NCBI RefSeq assembly: GCF_020360975.1
Contig: NW_025408678.1
Coordinates: 372,001-436,000, forward strand
Direction of reading: 5' to 3'
Source of the DNA: Hirsutella rhossiliensis
Taxonomy: Eukaryota; Ascomycota; Sordariomycetes; Hypocreales; Ophiocordycipitaceae
DNA length: 64,000 bases
Positions 45,626 through 59,479 of the stretch are shown here, piece by piece. The translations under genes and the position numbers were made by a program. Each line of letters starts with the position of its first letter. The stretch's first letter is position 1. The notes under the pieces were generated by a model. That model was not told the DNA's origin. It saw only the letters and a list, made by a program, of their open reading frames with translations, and ran no database searches.

Positions 45626-48480
45626 ATATAGCTTTTATTACTATTAAAAGGTGCTCTCTTTACTATAGGAAGGGTACTAAAAGGGGGGTATACTATAAGC
45701 TAAGTAGCTAACGTTAGCTAAATACTATATATAAAGGAGAGTTTATCCTCTTAGCTTTAACTAAGAAGTATAACTAGCTAAAAGGGAATTCTATAAAGTA
45801 GTATACTAAGCTAAACGCCTTTACTAGCGCGACTTAATTAATAGCTTTACTAATAGTAATTCCGTCTTTAAGGTAGTTCGCTAGCTAAAATCTCTAGGTC
45901 TATTTTAAGCTTCTCCTTTATAAGTAGATAGCTAAGTATATAAGATATAGCTAAAGAAAGCTACCGCTTTATAGCGAGTAACTTTAAAGCGGTATATAGT
46001 AAGCGATAATATCTTAGACCTATAGATTCCTATAAATATAAATAAGATAATTCCCTTCTTAATTAAGTTTCCTTTAAGAAGGCTCGCGATACTACTTTAT
46101 ATACTAAGAATATATCTCTAAGCTTAGATAATATTATAGTATAAATACTCCGCGCTATTTAGTATATAATTAATAGTCTTATCTATTAGCGATATTAAAG
46201 CTACCTTACTATTAGTTACTATTTAAAACTTTTTTAAGAGGTAAAAGTAGTTATAATTAAAGATTTATTTATACCCTACGCTTAGCGCCCTATCTCCCTT
46301 TTATCTTATCTTAGTAAGAGCCTTAAGAGGCTTATTATATAGCGTTTAATATAAGGCTTAATTTACTTTAGTATACTATATCTATAATAAGCTAGCGCGC
46401 TTTTAAAGAGGTCGGCTATAGATCTTATAGCTACCTTAGTTTATAATATTAAAGAGGTATTTACCTAAAAGTAAGTTATAACCCTAGTAACCTTAGATAT
46501 ATAAAGCGCCTTTAATATAGTTCTTTATAATAGATTAGTCTTTTACTTATAAAAATAAGGATAGTTATTAAACCTTATATACTAAGCTAGCTTATTTATA
46601 TAAGATAGATCGGTATATATCTACTATTAAGACTTTATAATAGATTTATTACCCCTTTAATACGGTCTATTATAAGGGTTACCTATCTTACTAATCCTCT
46701 TCTTATTATATATAGAGCCGATATATCGCTTAGGTTACTCTTAAGGACGCTTTAGCTATATAGACGATACTACTATTTTATATATTAGTAATAGCCTTAA
46801 TAAAATATCTACTAAAGTATCTTACTATATATATAAGCTTCTTTTATAAAGCGCCGCTAATAGGATCTCTTTTAACTTTAATAAGATAGAAGTAATATAC
46901 TTTTTTTAAACGAAGCCTAAGATAGCGCCTTTAGTACTTTATAGTAAGTTTAAGAAATAGCTAGATTAAGTAATATATTAGCTTAGCGTTTAGCTTAATA
47001 GCTCTCTTTCTTTTAAGATATACGTCGAGAAATAAATAACTAAGGCGTAAGCTATTACCTTTTACCTTAAGAGACTAATAAATATAAAATATAGCCCTCT
47101 ATTAAGTACTATATAACGAGCTGTCTATACTTATATTACCCCTATACTACTATATATAGTAAAGGCCTAGTACCTTAGTTTAAAAAGCCCCCGCTAAATA
47201 AAGTCTTTTAAGAAGGGACCGTTAAGGATTAATAACCTTATTAAGAAGATAAGTAAGGTACTTTATATATTTCTTCGGGCTATTCTACTAGTATAAAGGA
47301 CGATACTAATAAATATACTATATAAGGAGGCGGGAATACCGCCCGTTCCTTTACTCTTTAAAGGGCAGCGGACGGCTTTTACTACGCGCCTTAAAGCTCT
47401 TAATAAAGCTTATCTACTTATCTAGCGCACGCCGCGACTAAAAGCTCCTATCGTAACTATAAATAAACTTATTAAGTTAAAGTACTAGAAATAGCTATAG
47501 CCCTTTTATACTAAACTATAGGGAGCTAATAAAATACTATCGAGCTACCTAAGACCTACTTTACTATAGTATAGATTTACTAAAAAGTAGACTATACCTC
47601 TATAAAATATACTAAAATATAAGATAGCGAAAATATTTCGCGACTAGCTTTAGTTACTATCGCCCTAAACTTTTATTATTTACTTTAATAGGTCTTATTT
47701 TAAGGAAGGCTATAATAGATATAGCTATATTATTTACTAGGATAGATCTACTATCTTAAGCGAGAATAGCTAAGGTTTTCGACGCTAAGGTAAAAGGTAT
47801 ATTAAAGGGGTTAAAAGCTATAATAAGCTTTTTAGAAACTAACTATATCTTTATTTACCTTAATAACCTTATAACTATAATATACTTATAGGGCACGCTA
47901 AATAACTCCTTATAAAAGGTCTTCCTTAAGTTTTAATTATTAGCGTAAAAGTATAGAGCTATAAAGGTCTATTAGATCCTTAGCTATACTAATATCCTAG
48001 GTAATAAGGAGGCTAATACTTTAGTAAAGGTAAGAGTATTACTATTAAAACCCGCTAATAATATCCTAATACTAGCATACTTATAAAAGATTACTTAACT
48101 ATAGCTAAAAGAGGCTTTTAAGGCTTAGTAGGAAGCCTTTATATTAAAGCGATATAAAGACTTAAGGCTTAAAGATATAACTAGCTATCCGTTAAAATTA
48201 GCGCTCTCTTAGCCCTTACTTTATAACTTACTAATAGTAAGAACCTACTATAAGGATTTTACTAACTACTATAAAAGGTTTAGTTATAATAATATATAAC
48301 TAACGTACTTATATAAATAATAAAAAGAACTAGTATATATCTTTTACTATAGATAGGTTATACTATAATATTATATATAGCTTATACCTTCGCCGCTTAT
48401 AGCTATTAACTATATAATTAGTAAGGACTTTAATAAATTTATTAGGCTAGTAAAAGTAAGCTTTTTTTTAAAGGAATCTA
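45626..48480 (+). mobile_element. LINE (Tad/I-like non-LTR retrotransposon), 5'-truncated
   Basis: Plus-strand ORF2 relic. The RT begins RPISLLSYLSKSLKRLII (about 46280-46335), followed by ALLKRSAIDLIATLV (about 46395-46440), VITLVTLDI.SAFNIVLYNR (about 46475-46530), GLPILLILFLLYIEPIYRLG (about 46675-46735) and the active-site box FSYIDDTTIL (about 46750-46780), with both Asp intact. RNase H follows (NILGNKEANTLVK near 48000, the GHxGxxGNExAD pattern). A decayed C-terminal zinc-finger-like motif (YLTYLYK, KELVYIFYYR, about 48305-48360) is typical of Tad-like fungal LINEs. The endonuclease domain is not seen downstream of the 705-bp repeat, so the element is truncated or was split by it. Stops of RIP type exclude function. 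Confidence 0.82.
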
Positions 48481-50948
48481 CTTATACTATTAAACGGTTA
48501 TTATTCTCCTCTCTTACCCTACCTTTTCCTCTTAATTCTTTCTATTACTTACTCCGATCTTAGGTAGCGTTAAGGTCTCGCGACTATATAATTACTAAGG
48601 TTATTAAGGGCTATAAGGCCCTAAAAGTAAACTAGCTAATCTAACTATAAGATAGCTTTCTCTTTATACTTAGATATTTAGCTAATAAGTAATAGGTTTA
48701 TTATAAGCGCTATTAAGCTAATAAAATACTAGATAGTAAGTAAAGTATATAATATATAGTATATAGATACTTACTACTAGTAATCCTAGTATATAATACT
48801 CTATAAATAAGGCTCTATAAAGTCGGCCTTACTATTAAGGTAGAGGGTAAGGAACGTAAGCGATAATAGTAGCTAGGAAAGGTTAAATTTATTAATAAAG
48901 GTACTATAAATAAAAGGTAGTAGTATTTAGTAGTAAGTTTATATACTATATAGTATATACTTTAGATTAGTTATATACTTAGGGTTAAGGGTCCTATTAA
49001 GAAATTAAGACTATAGAGCGTTAAAATTAGTATTAGTAATCTATAAATTTAGGATCGCTAATATATTAGTATTACTAAGGTCCTCTTCTATAACCTTCTT
49101 AATAGGGCCTTAAGGAACCTCGCCGTTAGGTATATTAGCTACTTAGCTAGTAATAAAAGTAACTATACTATTATTAAGAGGAATCTATTATAGGCGATTC
49201 TAGCTTATAACGGTATTATAATAGCCTAAGTAGTAACGCTATAGGTAATATAGCTAGGCTAATAGGTATAAATAATATACCTAGAAATTATAAGTAAACT
49301 ATTACTAAAAGTAAGGGTTGCCTTTTATATTAAGAGGCTATAAGAAGACGATATCTAGCTCTTTAAGTAAGGCTAAGAGCTCTTTAAAAAGCCTACTAAC
49401 GTTATAAAGGAAGTAAATAATATAGCCCTAATATTTATACTAAGCCCCGCGTACTTATAGGACTTTTACGTATATATAAACCTTAGTAATAAGTATCTCC
49501 TTAACTATTATTAGATTAAGTAGATTAGTAAGGACTTCCTTAAAGTTAAGGTAATTTATAGTACTAAAGAAGTAAGGCTTATTAAGGGCTTTCTTTTTAT
49601 CTTAACTAATATAGTAACTATAAATTTTTAAGCTATTTCGCCTTATATTAAACTATCGCTCTTAGTAGCGGATATAACTATATATCTTATTATTATTTAA
49701 GGTAGTATAAAACTCCTATATAAGCTCTTAATCTTCCTTATTAAGGGTAGGTAGATTAAGGTCCGCTATAAAAGGTAGATTAACTATTTAATTAAACTAT
49801 CGCTCTTAAAACTATAGCTATAGCTATAAGTTAAAAGTACTTTAATAGGTATAACGGCCCCGACGATAATCCTATAATAGTAAAGAATAAGTAGCGGTAA
49901 GAGTATTTTATAGAATCGGTATACCTAAAACTACCCTTAGTAGGCTAAGGGTAAAAGGGATAAGAGAAGGTCCCTTTATAGCGCTTAAGATAAATAGCCT
50001 TAGTAGAGATCTAAGTAGCCCCTAGAGTATAGAGGCTAGGCTATAAAATAAAGTAGGCGTAGTAAGAAGTTATAAGCCGTTTATAGATATAGGCGTTAGC
50101 GTAATCCGCCTTAAAGGTATTAGGTTAGCTAGCGAATTAGTTTTCTTTATAGCTTTATATAGTAGTAGCCTTAAGGTAATATTTTATATCGCGGTAATAG
50201 TAGCTCTAGAATTAGTTACCTATTCCTTTTAGTATACCTTATAGCTAGTATACTATCCTATAAACTTAGTAGTATCCTTTACGCTTTAAAATTTAACTTT
50301 AAGTAGGTCTTACTTATAAGTATAGTAGTTATAGACTACCTAAGGTATATTATACTCTATATAACTATATATATATTTACCTCTTAATACTTAGACCGCT
50401 AGGTATAGCTTAGAAAGTAAGGCTTTATAAAGGCTAATATTTAATACTAAAATAGACCTTAATAGGGCGGTTATCTAAAGTAGTTAGATTAAGTTTAAAT
50501 AATTAAAAGGGAACTAAACTACTTCTTAAAAGTAAGGTAACTAGGGAGTATTAAGAGGTAAGCTAGCTATAGCGGTACTATATAAACCTAGATACCTATA
50601 GTAAACTAATAGGTTAATAGATTTAATAGGAAAGGGAAGTAGCGGCTATCTAAGCTAGTATAAGGAATATAGGGTATATAGCTTATTAAGCTAGAATTAT
50701 ATTTAAAAGTTTAATAAATAAATTATATTAAAGTAAAAAAGAACTAAAAGCCCTTATAAAGCTTATTAGTTACTTAGTTAACGCTTAAAGGTTAACGCTT
50801 AAGGGTTAGTACTAAGGCCTTTATTTAGTAGCGTTTATAGTCGACTAATTCCTATATAAGTTTAGTATAAGAGAGACTAATTAGCTAATTAAAGGAGGTT
50901 TTATACTTAATTCTTCTAATAAAGTAGAACGCCCTTAAGGCTAAATAG
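48481..50948 (+). other. Unidentified mutated sequence between LINE and large Gypsy element
   Basis: Plus-strand frames from about 48.85 to 50.0 kb are partly open (LLNRALRNLAVRYISYLASN near 49.1 kb; ATNVIKEVNNIALIF-like near 49.4 kb), with stops largely at expected Trp/Gln sites. I could not assign them to a family. No terminal repeats found. Confidence 0.4.
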
Positions 50949-51323
50949 TTTAATAGGTAAGATCGTACCCTTATAGATATTAGCCCGTTAAAGAGATAAG
51001 ACCCTTAGTACTCCCCTTCTAACTTACTTCTAAGTATACTTAAAAGCGTTATAAAGACCTTAATTATCTAATTAAGTATCTCCCTTAATTATAGTTAATT
51101 TAAATTTTTATTTTTCCCTTTTAAAGTAAAGACCGCTAGTTATATAACTTTAGTAGAGATAAAGAGGTATAAAGTAAAGAAATCTCTAAGACTTATACTT
51201 ATATCCTAAGGCCCTTAAAGCTATATATAAGACCGATAGTTAGATAATTATATAGTTAATTGCTTTATTAATCCTTAGCTATATACTACGCGTGCTTTAG
51301 GTATATACCCTTATTCCCGTTAA
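50949..51323 (+). repeat. 5' LTR of the 11.4-kb Gypsy element
   Basis: tttaataggtaagatcg ... cccgttaa. Aligns without gaps to 62005-62379, differences being transitions. Confidence 0.85.
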
Positions 51324-51399
51324 AACTAGTTTCTAGGGCGTAAACTTATTATTCTATTTTATTTATATAGCGATAAGTAGCTTTATAAAGCCGAGAACG

Positions 51400-54300
51400 C
51401 TTAGAGGACGACGGTACTATTTAGAAAAAATAAAATCTAGGGATTTAATAATTAAAGTAGTAACTACCTTAATAGCTAGAGTTAGGGACCTAATAAGGCA
51501 ATAGACTTACTAGGAAATAAATAATTAGATAATACCTTCCTTAATAGTAAAGGAAAAGTAATAAGCTAATACTAAAAAGCCCTAAGCTCTTATTATTAGC
51601 CCTATAACCCTTAATACTAGCGACTTAGTTAAGAAATTATAATCCTTATATAATACTTTAAAAAATATAGATAATAATAATAGTATAATCTAGACCGTTC
51701 TAGAACCCTACTAAGACCTCTTACTTATATATATATTAATAATACTAATATAGGTACTAATAAGGGACACCTTAATAACCTTAACCTTAGCTCTCCTTTA
51801 CGCGGTAGCTTATAGAGAACGCTTACCTTCCGCTAATAAATAAGAAAGTAAGTAATAAGATAGTTATAATAAGATATCCTTTAACTCTAAAAACTCTAAC
51901 TTTAAATTTTATAACCTCGTAATCTATAGGTATACTATATCTAGAAACGCTAGCTATTAAGAGGGATTATCTAATCATATTACTAGTAATATAAAGAAAA
52001 TTAAGGTAGATATTAATAAGATTACTAATAGACTTAGAGATATACTTATTAGAAGCTAAGATAACCTTATAGGAAGACTCCGCTAACTATAACTCCTACC
52101 TATTAGTAAATTTAACGGTAAAAATATAACTAAATTCCTTAAGAAGTTTAAATAAAAGATATATATTAACTATATCTATAATAAGGATAAAATAGACTAG
52201 CTTAAAGTCTATATCTCCTTTATATAAGCCCTTACTATTAAAATTCTTATAAATAGACTTACCTAGGAAGAAGTAAAAAAGAGACTCCTTTAATACTACT
52301 ATATATATAATATTAAATAACTAGAAACTACTAATAACCGCTTAGACTATTATAATACTAAAAAGCCTAAGACTATTATAGAAGTTATAGAATAGCTTAG
52401 TCTCTACTTATACTTATAGCGTAAGGTATAACCTAATAGCTAAGAAGAATCTATAGTCTAGTTATACTTTATCTACTATATAATACTAAAGGAGCTTATT
52501 ATTAACGTTATAAAGAGAAATAGGAAGATATTTAAAGTTATCTTAAAACTCCTATATAAAAGCCTTATCTATATAATTAATAACTACTTAGCACCTTACT
52601 AAGATATTAAGCGATAAGATATAGTATCTAAAGTCTATAATTAAAAGCTTAAGAACTTAAAGAAAGACTAGCTCTTTAGGGAAATTAATAAAGTAATAAA
52701 GGAAGCTAAATTTAATAAGGGCGAAGAAAAACTTCTTAAAGAGTTAAAGAAAATAGATAAGAAACCTAGATAGCCCGTAAAGGAGATCTTAGACCTAATA
52801 AAAGCCTTTAAAGATATAAAGATTAACCTTACTCGCTAGTAAGGGTAGATATTTAACTAGCTTAATAGGGAATAGAAACGCGTTAATAGTAAAGGCTACT
52901 CTTTAAGTTATAGATAAGGAGGTAGCGTAAATACTATCGGATTTTACTACCTATTTAATTAATAAGCTCTAGAGGTAATAAGACTAAAGAAAGACGGATT
53001 TATTATATAGGAAGTAGTACTCTTAATAAGATACTAAGAGATAACTTTAAAGGACCTTATAGCGATTCCTATAATATATATAAATATAGTCCTTATACCT
53101 TTCCGCTTACTTAAGTATATATAAGACCTACCCTATATTTAAGTATAGCTTAGTAGCTAAAAAGCTAAAGTTTTAAGCGCCTTAATTAATACTAGGTTTA
53201 AAGGAAACCTTATTACTAAAAGATATATAAACGTATATAGGCTTAAAATCCTATTAATAAGAGTATTAACGACGGCGTATACTAGGTCCCTTATAGATAT
53301 AGTTAAGGAGGTAGAGACTAATCTTTATCTAAGTATAGCTTAGATACTAATCTATCTTTATATTACGCTAAAAGGAGTCTTAGTCCCCTTTATCCTAAGC
53401 ATACTATTTATTAAAGCCGCGCGTATATTATTTAATTATTCCTTAAGGAACGGCGATATATAGGTTAAATATTAGATTAGTACTATCTAAGTAGTTACGC
53501 TAATAGTAAGAGCTACTAAATAGGAGCTTCTAGATAAGGTTAATATAGTAAAATCCTTTTAGACTATAACCTTAATAGTTAATAAAGATATATATAAAAG
53601 ACTAAAGCGTAAGGAGACTATATAGGAAATAGCTACCTAGCTCCTAAGGAAGGAATTTTAGGCTTTAGTAATAAAAGTTAAAGAAGATAACCTAGGAACT
53701 ACCTAATAATTATAGAGAGAACCTATTATAGATACCTTAATAGCTAAGATTCTCTTACTAAGAGGTAAGATCCTTAGTTATAAAAGGGGCGCTAACTAAG
53801 TCCTTAACCTAGCCTATATTAGTATAAACGAGCCCTTAATAGTATTAGTATAATAGTAATTAATTATAAATAAAGGAGATAAGGCAATTCTAGCTATTAA
53901 ATCTAAAATAGTAAAAGAGATTATTAAAGTTATAGTTATAAAGGCTATATAAGAATTTAAGAAAAATATTATTAGAGCTAGAAAGAAGTTTAGAAAGATC
54001 TAGAAGGTTAAAGTTAAGATAGGGAGGAAACGACCTATTAGATTATATAATCTAAGAGTTAATACTCTCTTTAAAAGAAAAGTAAATAAGACTAACCTTA
54101 TTAATAATACTTTATTAAACGGCTTAATACTAAAAGGGGACCCTAACTAAAAGAAGATTAAATAAAACACCGTTAAAGATAAGATATAGCCTAGACCCTA
54201 CTTAGAATACTTAATAGGAAAATTCTTAAGTATATAAAAAGGAAAGCGGCTAATATAAGAAAGACTTAAAGTAATTTACGAATAATTTAAGGGCTTTCTT

Positions 54301-57250
54301 ATAAAGGTAGAAATTTAAATCTTTAATAGTATTCTATTTAATAAGGAAGTAGCGTTATCCTAGGACTTTATAGAAAGAGGTAAAGTCGACCTAGCTATAG
54401 CCCCCTTATAGGTTATTAGGATAATAGAATATAAGGTATAGTAAGTAGCTTTAATCCCGATCTTAAAAGCGATAAAATAGAAAGTTATTAATATCCTTAA
54501 AATTAGACTAGAAATAGGAGTCCTTAAAGAAGGGCATAGGCCTTATAGGAACCCCTTTTTCCTAGTAGTAAAGAAAGATAGAGGGCTACGCTTAATTAAT
54601 TCCGCTATACGTATAAATACCGTTATAATAAGAGATATAAACCTACCGCCGAATATAAATAAGTTTAGTAACTACTTCTTAATATATAAGATCCTTTCCC
54701 TTTTAGACCTTTTTTTAGGCTATAATTAAATCCCTCTTAATATTAAAAGCTATAACTTAATAATATTCGCGATACTTATTAGCCTCTTATATATATATAT
54801 ACTCCCTTAAGGGGCTATAAACTTAGTCGGCTAATTTATAAGGATAATATAAAGAATCTTATAAGTCCTTATACTAAATATCTATAGGAATTTCCTTAAT
54901 AATATAGGTATTAAGGGGCCCGATATAATATATAATAATAAAGAGGTAGCGCTAAGAGTAAGGAGATTTATCTTTAAATGCCTTATTAACCTTAATAAAG
55001 TCTTAATTAATATTAAACTCTTTAGTTATATAATTATAAGGGCTAAATCGAAATTCTACGAGTAAGTAACTAAAGTTATTAGTTATATCTATAAAATAAA
55101 TAGAAGGTGCCCTATAAAAGCTAAAGTTATTAAAATTAAGAAATAAATAAGATGCTTTAATATAATATATATTAAAGCTTTCCTTAGTATTATAAGATAC
55201 TATCGAATCTAGATTAAATAGTTCGCTATCTTAGTAAAACCCTTTATAGACCTACTAAAGAAAGAAGTCTATTAAGAATAGGGAGATAAATAAGTAAAAG
55301 CGATAGCTACCCTTAAGGAAGCTATTATTAATCTAGTCTTTTTAGTATCCCTCGACGTCGGCCTAGGAAAAAGAGATATTATTCTAATATATAATACTAG
55401 TTTACTTAGCTAGGGGGTAGTTTTAATATAAATCGTCGATAAAAAGAGGCGCCTTATAAGGTTCGAAAGTAAAACGTAGTTACTAGTAAAAACTAAATAT
55501 AATACGATAAAGAGAGAGTATAGGGCTATATTAAGTACGCTTAAGAGACTAAGAATATACCTATATAGCGTATATTTTATCCTAGAAACTAATATATAGG
55601 TCTTAGTTAATTAACTAAAAGGTGCCCTTAAAGACGTCCTTAGAGCTATAGTAACTTACTAAATAAGCTATATTTTCCTCTTTAACTTTACTATATAATA
55701 TATTAAAGGTAAGAAGAATAATATAGCCGATAAACTCTTAAGAAAGCCTAAAGGACCTTTTAATATATTAGATAGGGAAATAGAAAGCGATATTAAAGAA
55801 TTTATAGACTTTTACTTAAATATAGTATAAGGGACTAAGCTATAAAGGGACTACTTAAAGGAATCGAGGATAATTATAGACTTCCTTTAAACGTTAAAAC
55901 GGCTAAAGGGCCTTTTAAAATAAGACTATAAGAAGCTATATTTAAAGAGTCTAAATTTCTACGTTAAAGATTAAAAGCTTTAGCGACTCCTTAAAAAGAA
56001 AGAAAGGGGACCTATATTAGTTATAGACGACCTAAAAGAACGGAAAAGGATTATCGTAAAGTACTATATATAAATAGGATATAAAGGACGATAAGTTATA
56101 TATACGTTTATAAAGAATAGGTATTAGTAGGCTAGCTTTTAAAATGATATTTATAGCGTAATCTCTTCTTATAAAGAATACTAATACTTTATAACTAAAA
56201 GACCCTAAGAAGTTATAGCCGCGACCGCGCTTAGCTACCTTATAAGTAAGATTTACTTTAATAGCTAGTATATACTATTTAATTATAAGTATTTATACCT
56301 TATAAAAGTATAAGACGACCTTATTAAATAAGTAAAAGTAACCCTAGTTAAAGAAATTACTATAGGAGCTATAACTAAATTTATACTCTTTATTATTTAT
56401 AGGTATAGCGTAATACTATATACTATAATTAATAAAAGGCCCGAAATAAAGAAAGACTTTAAGTATATCCTAGAAGATATAAGCGTTAAAGTTATTTAAA
56501 CTTTAGTATATAATCTAAAGGCGAACGTAGTAGTAAAATAAGAGTACTAAAAGTTAATAATAGTACTTATAAAAATAGTAGAGAAAAAGGGTAAGTAGAT
56601 TAAATACCTTAACTAAGTAATCCTTATAAACCGAATAGTAATTAAAAAGTCTTATAGAATATTAGCTTTCTACCTACTATATAGATAGGAACTAATACTA
56701 CCTCTTAAGGTAGAATACCTAACTTAGCGACTAATCGACTAAGATAAAGTAAAGATAAGAAAAGAATTATTTAAAGTATAAGTATAAGTTTTAGAAAAGA
56801 AAGAAAAAGATATAAAAGAAGCTAAGAAAAGAGTAATAAGATATTAAAATCGATTAATAAAAAGGATAAATAAAGCTAATAAGTATATAATAAGGAAAGA
56901 AAGCCTATAACTTAGAGACCTTATCTTACTATTTAATATAAGACGATTAAATAGTCTAAGGAGGTAAGCTAAGTATTAAATAAAGTAAAATAGTCCCTTT
57001 TAAGTAGTATCGCGCTTAGAGTAGTCTAAGGCGTATAGGATTAAGACTCTAGATAAAATCGTGCTTAATAAGATAATCCTAAGAGAGTATTTAAAGAAGT
57101 TTAAAAAGGATAAAGAAGGTTAGTAGTACTTTACTAAGGATAACTAGTTACTTTAGGATAAGATTACTTTTAATAAGAGGAGGAAGGAAGAAATAATAGA
57201 TAAAGTAGATAATTTACTTCTCTTACTAAGTAAAGAAGCCTTAGATTAAA
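51400..57250 (+). pseudogene. gag-pol relic of the 11.4-kb Gypsy element
   Basis: Gag-like Lys/Glu-rich frames occur at about 51.6-52.9 kb. RT at 54.48-55.13 kb reads GVLKEGHRPYRNPFFLVVKK, GLRLINSAIRINTVIIRDIN, FLIYKILSLLDLFLGYN and IGIKGPDIIYNNKEVALRVR, a pattern of a fungal Gypsy clade in which the active-site box is diverged. RNase H lies at 55.34-55.76 kb (LLS.GVVLI, and KGKKNNIADKLLRKP at the end). Integrase has IGYKGR.VIYTFIKNRY (about 56075-56125), SSYKEY (the decayed HHCC finger) and KRPEIKKDFKYILEDI (about 56430-56480, the D(N)GPEF pattern). A C-terminal KAYRIKTLDKIVL segment is near 57.04 kb. RIP-type stops run throughout. Order gag-RT-RH-INT defines Gypsy. Confidence 0.82.
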
Positions 57251-58049
57251 TAGTACTATAGTTATAATAACTCCTTAATAAACCTTAAAAGGATTAAAGC
57301 TAAGAAGAGGAAGAAGAGCGACTATAGATACCTAAGAAAGGCCTAAGGTATATAATTAAGGTTTAGCTACTATAACTTAGTAAAGTAAAAAAGGATCTCT
57401 ATATAAGAGCCTTAAAGACGCTAATTTAACGAGAAAAGAAAGAGGTAAAAAGGAGCTAAGGAGGAAAAGGTAGTAAAGATAAAAATCTATAACTATCGTA
57501 AGAAGTATACTAGAACCTAACTAGTAACTAAGGCACCGTCTAACTATCTAATTAAAGGATAACTATAGTAGCTAAGTTATTTATAAGCGCCTTACTTACT
57601 ACCTTATTATTTTAAATTTTCTACTTAAAGCTCCTTAAGTAAATAAAGATAATATTTCTTACTCTTCCTTAATAATAACCTACCTTCTACTACCTTAAAG
57701 AAGATAAATAAAGATATAATTAAATAATAGAGTAAGAAAATAAATATTCTTACTACCTACCTCTTTTAAGAATAGGACTTTTTACTTTATAGATAGGGAT
57801 ATCTATTCTTTATTATAAAAGGGGAGACCTATAATAGCGAAAATAAACGCGCCTATAAGATAAATTTTAATATATTTTCGACTTACTAGATTAAACGTAT
57901 ATAACCTTAAAAGAAAAACTTTTACCGCTAAAGATAGCGACTAAATAAGGCTACTTACTCTTAGTAAACCTATTATAAACTACTATAAAGTAAACTTAAA
58001 GACTATTTAATTATTATTTAATAAAGAGCTCGTTAAACCTATATAATCT

Positions 58050-59220
58050 CTTTCTAGGTAAATAGGTATAAGGTTAATTTCCTTCCCTTCCTTTAAATCC
58101 TTAGTAGGACTAAAGGGATTAAGGATATTATAAAGAAGATAAAGGGCGGTCTTATTATTAATATATATATCGTAAAATTTATTAGTCTTAAGGTCGGTAT
58201 AGAAATTTTAACTATATATATAGTTAGCGAATCTATTAAGGTCGTAAGTAGCCCTATAGTATCTAAGAAAGTGCCGCTATTTATAAATAGGCGCCTTAGT
58301 CGAATCCTAGATACAGTTAGCGTAAGAGCCGCCGGTAGTACTTAAAAGAGAGATATACTTATAAAAAGGAAATATAACGTGCTTATAAGTAAAAGTTATA
58401 GTTATTTAATAAGTTTAAATATACCCTTAATAAAGGTAAGGATTATAAGTTCTATATAAAGTAATTAAGACTACTTAAGAGTATTCTTACTACCTTAAAC
58501 TAAGCTAAGAAAAGAAGTATTTATATAGATATATAATTTCTATAAGGATATAGGTTACTAGCCGACGTTTATAATAAAGGGTATAAAAGACGATTTAATT
58601 ATATTAACCTAGCGTGCTCTTAAGAAAGTAAGAGAGAGGAGAGCGACCGTATGCTTTAATCCTAATAATATTAAGAGCTTTTAATAAAACCTATAACTAA
58701 AAGGTAATTTCTATATAAATTAAAAACCCTTAGTAACTAATATTATTTCTATTATAGACCTAGGTCTTAAAGTAACTATAGATCTATAAAAGAAGATAGT
58801 TAGAACGAGCTAAGTAAGATTAATTAAGTTAGATAGTTATTACTTAAAAGTACTCTATATAAAGAGGAAAGACCTTAGTATAATAATTTTAAGTAAGAAG
58901 AGTAATAGTAATAAGGGAAGGTTATAGAAAAGTAGTTAAAAAGAGGTTAATAATATCTAGTAGCTCTTTAGTTTTAAGTTTAGCGGTCTTATAAGATATA
59001 ATAAAGAAGAAGAGGTAGTTATAAAAGGAGAAGATAAGAGGTAGCGGTCTAAAGAAATAAAGAAGATAAAAGAGAGAAGAGGAAGAAGAGGAATAAAAAG
59101 AGTAAAGAAGAGAAGAAAAGGGTAGAGATTAGATAGCTCCTTAATTAATAACTAGTAAAAGAAGCTATTTAAACGTAACCCTTAAATACGCTTAAGACCT
59201 TACTACTATAAAGGCTAGCT
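58050..59220 (+). pseudogene. Accessory open-frame relic 1 (Lys/Glu-rich end)
   Basis: A plus-strand frame of nearly 400 codons with stops almost only at TAG/TAA of RIP type. It contains KDIIKKIKGGLIINIYIVKF, ESIKVVSSPIVSKKVPLFIN and a strongly charged end (KGEDKR, IKKIKEREEEEEE, about 59.02-59.11 kb). No family recognised. It sits behind integrase in the sense orientation, so it is either an extra ORF of the Gypsy element or an older nested element without visible ends. Confidence 0.4.
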
Positions 59221-59262
59221 AAAGTAACTAATAACCGCGCGCTTTAATCTATTTATTCCTCT

Positions 59263-59320
59263 CGCTATACCCTTCTTTTTCCTTTCTTCTTCTTCCTTTT
59301 ATATATATATATATATATAC
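59263..59320 (+). promoter_or_regulatory. C/T-rich run and TATATA tract before accessory relic 2
   Basis: Long pyrimidine run (ttctttttcctttcttcttc) followed by (TA)n. It could be a promoter or simply low-complexity decay; (TA)n also arises from RIP of (CA)n/(TG)n. Confidence 0.3.
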
Positions 59321-59479
59321 TCTATATACTTCCCTACTTATAACAATCCCCTTTATTAATATGACTCTTATATATATATATAATACCCTCTTAGCCTCTT
59401 AGCGTTATAACTTAAAACTACTTACCTTAACTATTTAATCTTATCTTCTCCCTTTCTTTTACTTACTTTACCCTTTCTT